The translations under genes were made by a program, and so were the position numbers. From Heloderma charlesbogerti (taxonomy: Eukaryota; Chordata; Lepidosauria; Squamata; Helodermatidae): DNA of 64,000 nt. The stretch covers positions 124,001 through 188,000 of the forward strand of contig JANEZZ010000978.1 in NCBI GenBank assembly GCA_026122225.1, written 5' to 3'. This document shows, in pieces, positions 12,401 to 24,400 of this stretch. The notes under the pieces were generated by a model, which did not search any database, was not told the origin of the DNA, and saw nothing but the letters and a program-made list of their open reading frames with translations. Every line of letters begins with the position of its first letter. The stretch's first letter is position 1.

Positions 12401-15400
12401 ATATATTTATCATGGTGGTTATACTTAAAAAGTACTGACACCTGTAAAAAAAGTAAGAGTTAATGCTACTCTTTTACTGCTACTTGGCAAATCTCTTGAT
12501 TTGCCAAGACTTTCTCTTCATTAAAGAAGTTTTCTTCACCCTCTTGAACACCTTCCCATGATGCTCCCTCCCTGCACTTATTTGCTCTCTACAGAAAACC
12601 CCTTTTAGAAGCTGCCTGTTAGAATGGAAACCCCTTTCTCTAGCCCTCTATCCTTTCTAAGCTCAGAGGACAGAACCACCAAAGCAGTACTTAATGTAGG
12701 AAAATAGTGTTTAAACCTAACTGTTATGATGTGTTATAAGAAAGTATAGTGTAAAGTTTAGTTTTCACAGTTACTTGATGATATGGGAAAAATAGCTTTC
12801 AGAATTCAATACAAGCACTATGGAAAGCCTTTGATATCCCGCAGCTGCTGCTGCTGAATGAGAGCCAGTGTGGTGTAATGGTTAGAGTGTTGAACTGAGA
12901 CTCGAGAGATTTGGGTTCTACTCTCCACTCAGCCATGAAGTTTACTGGGTGACTTTGGGCGAGTCACTGACTCTCAGCCTGACCTACCTCACAGGATTGT
13001 TGTGAGGATAAAAATGGAGAGGAGGCGGACCATGTAAGTCACCTTGGGTTCCTTGCAAGAGGAAAAAAAGCAGGACATAAATCTAATAAATGTAATAAAT
13101 AATAACTAATGCAGGAACAACAATTCCATTTAACACTCACCAGTGCAGTGTTTCTGGTTAGGGATCCCCACCCTACTGGCCAAGTTATCTTTTATCTGGC
13201 GTAGGGTGAGCAGCAGCTAAGACGTTCTAGCCTGGTTATACAGGTCATGCCAGGCCAGTTCTCATGATCACTGCAGCCCGCCACGGTTTATTTAAGCCAC
13301 GATGGGTTACAATGTATGCTGGCAGCCATTTTGAATACTGTTGTTGAAACCTCCTCCAACAACTCCGCCACCCAGATTCAGACAACAAGGCATACCATGG
13401 TAACCCCCGCCATGGGCTGAATATTCAAAATGGTTATTAGCACATGCCACAACCCACAGTGGCTTAAATAAGTCACAGTGGGCTGCGGTGATCATGCAAG
13501 CTCAGTTGTTTCTGTAAATATGCCTATAAATCCTTCGGAGAATCCAAATCACTTCACATTCTCTTAGCAATTCTGGCAACATGCCCCTGCCCCCGTAAGA
13601 TGGGTGGGCAACACACCACTTGCCAGGGACGCTTGTGTGGCCCCCAAAGTCCCCACTGCTGCCACAACCCCAGCAGAATCACTGCAATTGTGGCAGAAAC
13701 TTCTGGCAGCAGTGAGGGAGGGGCACAGCCCCCACAGGGTCTGGATGGGATGGGGGCAATGTTGCCCCCTGACCCCTGGAAGTGGCTCATCCCTGCTGTA
13801 AGATTAACTCTTATATTATTGCAGATATCTGAGAGAATTGTGGCTTGCCTAAGGCCACTTAGGGAGTTTGTGGAAGTGGCAGTCTCTGAGCCGGGGCCTT
13901 GCCAGTTCATACCCCACACCAGCTCTGAGGTACAACATCCCCAGAGGTCATAGAATGGAAAGTGTATGCATGGTTTAGACAAGACTATGGTCTGCAGCTG
14001 ACCAAGACAACAAATCAGCTGCAAAGCCACTCTCCTGAAACAGTTTATTTACCAAGCCTAAAAGCTCAGACAGGACAGGGACCAGACCTGATCTCCAGCT
14101 GGTTGGGATCTGTACTGTGCAGAGATCGTCCGAAGACTCATCCGTTGATGTACCAATGAAGTCAAAGTTCAGGCAATTGTGCGTGAGCTTGAGGAGTTGC
14201 ATGAGGAGGCCATGCTGGCTTTCATCATTCAAGTTCAGGTTTTTTCCTGAAGCCTACCAAAAAAAGAAGGGGAAAAAAATGCCACAAAGGCATCAAGACA
14301 TCAGTGGAGCCTGAAAGCAAATGGACTCCAATGTGGTAAGATGACATGACATCACAAGGCTCCCCTACCAAAAAAATCCTACTGCCTCACTCTTAGCCTA
14401 GTAAAAATTAATTTTATCATTGTGGTAGGAGCTGCTTTCCTAAAGAGTATAGATGGATCTGGGATGTGCAGGTAAGAGAAAGCAGAGTGGTACAGGTATA
14501 TTGGTACCCGAACTGGCAGCATTCTTCAAGCCCTAGCCTCCTCATTACTGCCCCAAACCAATCACACAGAAGTCCAATGAAAGACAAAGTCCAGTAGCTC
14601 TTCTGGGAACCACCTCTTTGCTGTTTCTGTGATTCCCTTTCAGACAGGAGCATAGTTTCTTGCCAATACAACCTTGCTAATTAAACATCATTATACATAG
14701 ATGTTTGCTGACATACTAGGCTGTGGAGAAATAGCTTCAGGGCCCTAAATCCATGATGATCTCTCCTCATCCAGAAGGTTGCCATTTTATTTCCATGGAA
14801 TTAAACACAGCAATATTTGTCCAAAGTTCTGGAAGCTGTTCTCATGTCCTTCTTACCTGTTTTAGTAAATTGCACGAGAGTGTGAAAATATCAAACAAAG
14901 ATGAATCTCGGAATGAAGAGGCTATTTTCCTGTGCTTGGTCAGAGGGTGTGTAGTGTCTGCCTAGAGGGGGGCAGGGAGGGGAGAGATTAACATTAGAAC
15001 TCAAGTGCACATTAGGAGAATGAGTGCAAGGAGTCATAGGACCCATGTCAATAACTAAACACTAGAGCATCCCGTATACTGCTTTCTGATAGTGACTTAA
15101 ACCAAGAAGATGCTCTCCATCTACATTACTCTAGGAAAGTGGTCTCCACACTGCTGTTAACATTTCATTGAACTGCTGATAAAAACATGCTAACTGCCTA
15201 GAACGTTAATTCAGAAAGCTGTTGAAACAGTTACTGTCTGCTTGTAATGCCAAGCAAAACTGCGTGCTTGAGACAGTATGCAGGCAATGCCCAATATCTT
15301 CTGCTCTAGTGTGGGCAGATTTGCTACGGACTGACTATCTCAGCACAGGGTGCAGGTTGAGTTATCCACTGACTATCAATAGGGTCAATCAATCCTACCA

Positions 15401-18400
15401 CCACAATCTGGAACACAGCTACCAACAGGGACCAACCTGGCCCTACCACATTTGCTTTAAGTTCCTGTTTGAACAGAATGATAAATGATGCGTGTATCGC
15501 AACACAAAAGAGTCGTCCAGTGTTATATGGTAGGTAACCCTGGCTCAGCACTCTAGAAATAGAAGACAGGCAAGTATCATGCAGGAAATGAAACATGGTG
15601 TTAGACAGAAACCACAAGGGAAACTGATTTTTAAGAAGACTGGTAGCAGATACTAACATGGTCTCCCCAATGCTGGCCCAAGACCCCCTCGAGTGCCATT
15701 TTTTGGTAGAAAGGCAGGGTATAAATCAATCAGTCAAACAAATAATAAATTTTGGTGTCTAATCAAAAAAATTTTAAACATGGAAAATCCAAAATACGTC
15801 TTCCCAATACATACTAACTAATACGCTCTCCTCATGAACGTGCTCCTGTGCAGCTCCCATTCATTGCACAGGGCAATCAAGCACCAATGCTTCCTTGCTT
15901 AAAGCTGCTTTCCTCAGCCCCAGCTTTTGAAATACACAGAGCAGTCACACCATACACTGCAGATCATACAAGAGAGCTAAACATAAACCACTGATAGTGA
16001 CCCCGCTTCACTCCTACGTCACTTAGCACTGCTCCAAATGTAGTCCCACAGATATCACTCCAGAAGGCTGGGACTAGTGAATGCCTTATCACTCTGGATA
16101 CAGTAGGCAAAATGAGATCTTATACTGGTAGGTGAATTATGCTTGCTTTTGAGTTTTCACAAAACTCTTCATCATTACTAAGCAGGATGAAAGTAAGTTC
16201 AGTTAGCAAAAAAAAATCCCCAAAGCAGCAGCTGCAGAAACATAATGACTCCTCCTTACAATTCTGTAGTGACCCCCTGCCCCCACCATATATATACTGA
16301 AGGAGTGGTGAGTCTTCGTTGTGACAACTCTCATAATTGCTTCAGTCCCTTAACACTGAAACCACAGCCATTGGAGTGTCTGGAAAGGGGAGAGGTTCAA
16401 AAGGAAGCTGGACTAATCTCCAGATGGAGGGCCAGTTTCTTACCACCAAAGCACATGCCACACAGACAAAAATCAGTGCACAGACACACAGTGGCACACA
16501 GCAAAGTGAGAGAGAAAAGATGGCACTGGTTTCATGGAGGAAGGCTGTAGCACTTACTTGATTAATTTCGTTTGTTAGCTGAGACAGGATTGTCACTCCT
16601 ATGATGCAGTGCTCTACACTGTCCTGGAGAAGGAATGGGCAGAGTCAGATTGGGTTTTAAAAGATGTGGTGAGGAGGCACAGAGGTATGATGACACCACA
16701 CAACAGAAGCAGAAAAGATTCCTTTGGTAGAAATAAAGAACAACTACTGATGGTTTTTGCTGATCAGATGTTTATGTACTCCCTTTTACTGTGTTCTACG
16801 GTTTTAACTTATTGTTATGAATCACTTCAAGAGGCAGGATAAAAATATTTTAAAATAAATAAAATTAAGTTATGTCCAACGTGCCTCTCAGCAACCGATA
16901 AGCACACAGGCACACAGGTAGAGGCTGGAATCCAGAGCCATCACTTTTCACATTATGCACCAATTAAGTGGCCGTGCACCGCAGACCTACAAGCCATCAG
17001 CTCAGACTTTGGCCACACCTTTGTGGGCAATTAATCCATTCAGGATTCTAGCCATGCCCCCAATTCAGGAGTGTTGTTTCCATAACTGTCCTGTTCCTTA
17101 TTAGGCCAGATCTGGGCTTGATTTAATTAACATGTCAGCATGGGGCTTTCTCGCTGCCAATTTGTTTCTAGGCCCAATTTAAGGTGCTGTGTTTGGCTTT
17201 AAAAGCCCTGCACAGCTTGGATCCCAAATATCTCAGGGAACTTCTCCTCTTCTATGAACCCCAGCCACAGAGGCTTATGATCTAGTAATGAGGCCAAACT
17301 GAAATCTCTATCACAAATGCCGGCGAGGCTGTCTTTCATAAGAAGCAGAACCTTATGTGTTGCAGCCCCAGAGCTCTGTAATGTCCTCCTACCTACAGGA
17401 TGCTTGCACGACTCCTTCCCCATTACCTTCCAGGAGACAAGTTCAAATGTTCCTTTTTCCTTTGGTAGCTAATTATTACAATGTTTTATTCTGCTGTTTC
17501 CATTATTCATTTATTTGTTTTCATTGTTGGTTTTAAAATGTGTGATGTTTTTAAATGTTGCCTCCTGTTCTGAAATCCATTGAAAAGCAGCATATCTTTT
17601 TCCCCCTCTGCAACTCTTCTTGAAGTGCTTCTCTCCCTCCCGAGCACATGCTTGGTATCAGAGCTCAGCTGAGAAGAAAAACACCTGACAGAGGCAGACT
17701 TCAGGGAGCCACAGCACAAACAGGGAAGAATTCTGCATTCCCTACCCACATGCCCCCTTTGCTACTAAAAACAAATATTCACACCTGCACATGGCTACAG
17801 AGAAGATGTTCTCCCTCTTATCTAGTTCTAGAAACCAGGGTCATGCAATGACACCAGCTGGTGGGAGATTCAGGACAGAAAAGTAAGTACTTCTTCAGAG
17901 ACACAGACTTAACTTCTGGAATTCACTGCCCCAACATGTGGTGATAGTCCCTAGTTTAGGGTGCAATCCTATGCGTGTTTAGACAGAAAAAAGCCCTAAA
18001 ACTCCCAGAATTCCCCTGGGAGTTGTAGGACTTTTTCTGTATAAAGATACATAATATTGCATCCTTAGTTGGCTTTAAAAGGAAATTAGACAAATTCAAA
18101 GAGAATTTTAGTATCTGGAAGGTTGTCATGGAGGAGAGGGAACAGAGTTGTTTTCCATTGCCCCAGAGAGCAGGACTCAGGGGTAGAAATTGCAGGGAAG
18201 GAGATTTCAGCTAAACATTATGAGAACTTTTCTAACAGCAAGGGCTATCTGACAGTGGAGGAGCCTGCCTTGGGAGGTAGCAGGATCTCCTTTGCTGGAG
18301 GTATTTCTGCAAAGGCTGGACAGCCATCTGTCAAGGATTCTGTAGTTGCATTGCAGATCCTACCAGCTCTAGTCCAGTTCCCAACAGGAAGTTGGACTAG

Positions 18401-21400
18401 AGGGCCTCCAAGGTTCCTTCCAACTCTATGATTCATGGAGGACAAGACTATCAATGGCTAGAGGTCATGATGGCTTTTTGCCACCAGGTTCAGAAGCAGG
18501 AGAGGCTATTGCTCCTATGTCCATCTCGTGGGCTTCCCACAGGCATCTGGTTGGCCACTGTGGGAAACAGGATACTGGACTAGATAAGCCTTTGGTTTGA
18601 TCCAGCAGGGTCACTCTTATGTTCCCATGTGATTGGGGTAGATCAGAGTTTAAACACTTGGATCTGCTGCTGTCATATCTTTTAGCCCTGAGATGCACAG
18701 TAATAATGATGAAAAATGGATATGGAAGACCAGCCTCTTACCAAGGGCATTACAAGAATCCTCTTGGTGAAACCATTACATCAGCAAAATGGGAAGGGAA
18801 GGAGATGGCCAACCTGTAAAAACCTTGTGACATCAGTGATGACATTTCTGAAAACATATTCATCCTTCTGACAGTCAAACCAGCCCAGTTTTGTGATCCT
18901 GGCATACAGCTGAATTAGTGCTTGTGTAACAAAGGTTGCCAGCTTGGGTCTGGTAGCAAGGTAGTTGAGCACATAGTTTCCTGAAAAACAGAACACAGGA
19001 GCATCTAGATGACGAAGAGTTGTTAGGATGGAAGCTGCGAACTAGGAAAGAAACTGGAAATAAAGCAATAACTAAAGTTAATCCTTAAAACAGAGATGCT
19101 ATGTTGGAAGTGGCAAGTTCACCTACACAACTGTTACCTCTCTGGGGGCCCTTTATTATAAACGTATGCCCCATACTTCCACTTATACTGCCCAAGGTAG
19201 CCGACAAAACCAGAGCAATAGAACAATAGTTACACAATGTTGCATATCTGCGGCAGTTACAAAATATAAAACTGGCAAAGGGGAAGATGAGGAAAGGTAC
19301 GGTAATTTTTACACAGACACACATATGCTATTTGTTGCATGGAGGATCTGACTGAGGAACCTAGAAGGATTTTAGCTGTCTTGGGCTTGTTAAGGAAAGG
19401 CAGAGTGTAAACATCCTACATAAACGAATACATAAATGAGACAAGGTAAACTCATTCCTCTCCTCACACTATAAAAAACCTTTTAACAAAGCATACTGAA
19501 TCCAATTGTAGTACTGACACATCATATAAAATGTGTCTGAAAGAACTGAGGTAGGAAAATTGAAGGAGGCACAGTGTGCTAACATTGTGATTAAGCATCT
19601 TGCCACTAAATGACTGGTTAAGTCTAAGTTTCGAATTGTTGAAGGCTCATGTTGGGGACAGGAGGGGAGCACTGTTAATACTACGTGCATCTTTAAGCTC
19701 CTCAAACAAGTGATCTTGATTCTGGGCAGGCTGAACCACCAGGTTTTTACTTTCTACTTACGTATGTCTATGCGCTGTTCCAGGGGCAAAGGGTTGTTTG
19801 TGCGTGACACCAGTTTCGTAAGGCATGTAGCTGCCAATAGTTGGGAGTAAGATGACTGTAAAACAAACACACAAAAGGCAAAGGGTTAAGCTGCAGGCAA
19901 AAAGTAGGAAAAGGTGAAACCTCCAAAGTGATCGTTAAAGGTCAATGATGTAATCCTGTTCATAACTCTTGCTGAGGCTGCTGGGTTTGATCCTCAACAT
20001 CCAACTTAGGTAAGTTTCATCTCTCTCTCTCTGTATGCATGTGCGAATTCCAGAATGCTTAATGCTAGGAATAGTGTGATTGAAGGTGCCTATATTTCCA
20101 TATTGGCTGAAATATATACTAAGTTAAACTGGTTCACCAAAAGAGGCCATTTTGCTTTAAGCCTAGAGATCTATTGTCTAAGTAGGCTAGGCAAACAATG
20201 TCCCACTGGAATAACTTATCTTGATGACAACTCCAGGCTTTAAGGAGACTGTGGAATGGATGGTCACTCTGCCACTCCAGGTGTACACAATAGTCAAAGA
20301 TATCTGGATATTGGCATGTCAAAGTTTTCTGTCCACACAAATTATAGTCAACACAGTGGCACCTTAAAGACAAAACACTTATGCTATAATAGATGTGTTA
20401 GGCTTTAAGGAGCCACAAGATTTCATGTCTCTCAAAATCTATGATCACACAATTTTAGGGATGACTCCAAAATTATCAATAAAAAGTCAAAAGAAACAAG
20501 ACAGCATAAAAATGGATATGCAATGGCACTTACTGGTATATCTTGGATTCTGATGTATCCCCTGCAAGTTATTATTGAACTATTCCTGCTAGTTATAAAT
20601 TAAACCCAACCTATGTAGACTAGTAGATTCCTCAAATTTTGTTTGGAAGAGCAAAGTAGTAAAACCAGTACAAAAAGTTGCTGGCCACTTAATTCAGCCA
20701 TATGGATTTTTGCAGGCATACCTTAAGGATGTTAATGGATGTTAAGGATGCAGGTAAGGTTCAGTTTAAGAACCTTAAGATCAGGAGATATTTTAATGTA
20801 ATAAGATACGGTAAAGTTGACGGATATCAATTATATTATTGTGGTTATAAATGGTACTCTGACTATTGTTTCCAATTTTTAGCTCAGGAAAACATTTACA
20901 CTCCATTTTCTGTTGAGGTCCTTCAGGGTTGAGGACAGTCATGATAGGATAATTCTTTATCCTCTTAGAAGTTAGCTATCCATCCATCTATCCATCCATA
21001 TCTATCTGGTGAAGGAATCAAGGAGGATCTGCTTCTCTACCTGTACTGCTCTTTGTACAAGGATATTTGATAAAAATGCTTAGACTACCTATCGACTGGA
21101 TTGGTACTGGGTGACTCAACAAAAAAATGACTTTCTGTTAGCAATTATACAAACATTGCAGTGGCAAGCGTGATGCAAATTTTTAGCTATCCGCACATAT
21201 ACTGATGTCATGACAAGCAATCCCTTGCTACTTTAAAATTTGTTTCCTATGATTTTATTTCATTTTGTTATGGCCTAAATAAAAATGGTACTCATTACTG
21301 CTGCCCTCTATAATGGATCTGAATTGCTAGCTCCCCTTTCCCTATAGGGAAAGGGGAGCTGGCAATCCCAAACAGTTCTATAGGGAGGGGAAAGCTGGCG

Positions 21401-24400
21401 GTTCAAATATAACATTGGGGGGACTGGGCCTTGCACTGAGAAGACAGCATTTTTATTTAGACTGTGGGCTATAACAAAATGGGACATAATCACAAGCCCC
21501 AAGCCCCTCTGTCCCATTTGCACAACCCTCCATCCAGATTAATATCCTTTAAACGGAAGCTGACGTACGCTCCCTCTTTCAAGGAGAAGTTGGCACTTGT
21601 TCAGGCAGTCCGGGCTATTGGTAAACTCAACCAAGGCTTTCTCTGCCTGGAGCCGTGTTGTGGTGTCAGTTGTCTCGTACAGTTGCTTGCACAGGTTCTC
21701 TAGCTGGGCTAGACTCTGAAACAAACAAAAGAGAAGAACTTGGTTATTTTATTTTTTTACGGGACTGTCACATTTGGGCTCTCTTATTAGGTGCCCTTGC
21801 TCGGAAAAGCATCAGACATGGAGGTTAACATCCAGCTTCCAGTGTTCTGCCATTATTATTAACAATCCTGCTTGGGAAAAACACCCTACTACCTTTTGAC
21901 AGAGAATTATGCTGTCACTTTCTATGAGGCCTATGAGGCTAACATCAATATTTCATCTTCCTTTTCCAACACTTTGGATGCCACACTAAGTCACAGGGCA
22001 ACCTGGAAGGAACCTAGTTTTCAGTCTTGCATGAGAAAGGATCATTCCTAAATAGCACTAAGTGCTCTTTTCTGTGAATGCCAATGCCCAAGCTACTCAG
22101 CTCCTTTCTGTATTGCTATTAATCCTGCCTGAACAGGTGCTCTGAAGCTGAACCGAAGTAAACCAATATATATAATTTGAACACTTCAACTGTCTAGGTC
22201 TCTCAGCAATGAAACACTGGTGATCAACTTACTTAGACTGGCAAACATCAGATTAGACTTAACATGCTCATTTCCCAATTGCCAGCCAACAAAGATATGT
22301 GGTCAGGGCAACTAAAGGGTGGGGATTATTTTTCACCATGACTGAACAATATTAGGTTCTTGAACCAAGATAAAAGTAGTATTGAGCATAGTGACTATGC
22401 AGCAAAGGATCCCTGTACATATTAGATAAGGACTAAAGCGTGAGACAACCAACATGAAAGCACTGCAGTGCTAGCTGAAATTTCTCAGCACAAAAATCCC
22501 CAAACACGATGTACCAAGTGCTCCCTCTCCTCTTACCGTGGTAAGAGAAATCTGCCTCATTCACTTTTCTCACAAGAGGTCCTACACATTAAGCCTTACA
22601 GAAGCAGTAAGCTTCTGAATAGCACTGGTTATGGTAGTATTCATGATGTCTACATATTACCTCAAGTATCAGAGGAAGTATCTCCCTGAATACCAGTTAT
22701 GGGGAAAGAGGATGGTGCTTTCAACGTACTAGTACTAGTGGAGTCAGATCTGCTACACCATCATCTTTTAGCCAAGGACACTGGAGTGGGAAGGGAAGGC
22801 CCCAACTCAGTGGTACTGCGCATGCTTGGCGTGCAGAAGGGCCCAGGCCTGATCCCTGGCATCTCTAGACAGGGCTGGGAAAACTCCTGCCTGAAGCCCT
22901 GGAGAGCCGTTGCTACCAGCCAGTGTGGATAATACTGCCCTAGATGGACCAGTGGTCTGGTTTAGAATAAGGCAGCTTCCTATGTTCCTAGTGAGCAAAT
23001 TAGAGACAGAGTATGAATGAGAAGAGAGGGAAAGAAGTTACTGAAAATAGAGGATGTGGTGTTCAGTTTTTAGAGCCATTATTTATTACTATTTATTAGA
23101 TGTCATTTGTCCTGGTTGACCAGTTACAAAAATTAATTAGTAGAGAATCTGACGCTGACCTTGAGTGAGATCAATTGAGGCATACAGTGGACTGCAAAAG
23201 TACCATAACAAAAGCAGAAGGAGGGCCACGCACTGTGGTGGCCTTGGCCACCACAGGGCAACAAAAATGCTGTTTGCCCCATTATGCTGTATTTTTATCA
23301 CTGGCTGCATTATAAGCACAGAAAGTTCCCGGAAGGGGACTCCCTTAGTAATCTTAACCAAGCATCAAGTAGAGACCTGTTCCAGAAACTAAGGTACCAG
23401 CAGTGCTGAGCAGGAGAGTGGGCATCCATATGGATTAAATGCCTGGTAGCAAGGTTAGCAGTACCACAGGTATCAGTACTGACAACAGTACCAATTCTCA
23501 GCATCAAGGAAATACCTGAAGTGGGAGGTACAGCTGAACTACTCTGGGCAAGAGCCACTGAAACAATGGATGGTACAGACAATTGCTAGTGGGATGAAAC
23601 AAGAGTAGAACTGATGGAAGAGATATAGCCACACATGTAGGGCAAGGACCGTCAGCCACAGTGACGAACTGAGGCACTGGAGGCTGGGATATTGCTGCCA
23701 TTTGGGGGTGGTGATACACAATTATGAGTTACACAATGTCCAGCATAGGTGATTGCCACGTTGAAGGTCGGAGCTGTATCACAGTGGCAGAGCACATGTT
23801 TTGCACACAGAAGGTCCCAGGTTCAATCCCCAGCATCTCCACATAGGGCTAGGAAAGAATCCTGCCTGAAACTCTTTAAAAATATTTAAGACAGTGTTTA
23901 TATATTGTTACCCAGCCTTTACTCCCCCAAATGATTTCCAAAAACTATGTAATAAGAAGACTTTTTACATTTCTAGTCTTTCTATGAATTTCTGGAAATC
24001 ATGAAGCCATGGGGGAAAATGTTTTTTAATCCTCTCATAGATTTGCAGCATAGTTATTTCTTCCATGCCTTATTAAAATTATTGATCTAATATTTCTTTT
24101 ACTGATAGACATTTAGGGATGCTCCAAGTCTTGTTCAGTTTCCTGAACAGAGCCATCATATCACAATATGGAAGTAAATGTGCATTCTTCAAAGTCTGGG
24201 TTTTGTTCTACAGAGTCCTGTGTTTCTGGACTTGTTCTGGTTAGATGTTGTAGCAGTCAGTTAATGTAGTTCTAATCTAAAACATACATGTGAAAGAAAC
24301 ATCCTACCACTGCAACCAGATGCAAAGGAACAGCATGTGGGTTATCTCACCTATGCTTCTTTTAAAAAAAAAAATTAACTATGAGGCTTTGGTCTATAGA

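Larger units (their letters stand above)
11705..14087. other. XPO7 intron 7
   Basis: About 2.4 kb with a tRNA-derived SINE and a fold-back MITE (separate entries). The overlapping two-strand ORFs at 13554-14030 do not resemble a known protein and extend over part of the MITE-flanking GC-rich sequence. Confidence 0.7.
16624..18813. other. XPO7 intron 4
   Basis: About 2.2 kb, mostly retrotransposon remnants: a LINE-type tail near 16828-16868, an L2-like 3' end and two CR1 3' ends (separate entries). Confidence 0.75.
19856..21568. other. XPO7 intron 2
   Basis: About 1.7 kb. It has a fragment of a dispersed repeat near 20330-20400 (CAGTGGCACCTTAAAGAC), a CCATCTAT-type microsatellite near 20976-21012 and a perfect palindrome at 21329-21360. 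Confidence 0.65.

Noticed and set aside
12861..13110. Possible tRNA gene (A- and B-box-like motifs)
   Set aside because: The boxes are part of a SINE with a long non-tRNA body and AATAAA-rich tail; no cloverleaf is conserved. The same applies to the other SINE family copies.
13554..14030. 158-codon minus-strand ORF upstream of exon 7
   Set aside because: It lies in intron 7, has an overlapping ORF on the other strand, and shows no domain or splice-site context.
20330..20400. Possible retrocopy or gene fragment
   Set aside because: The words CAGTGGCACCTTAAAGAC and ACTTATGCTATAATAG belong to the same dispersed repeat as 10415-10485 and 51975-52036.
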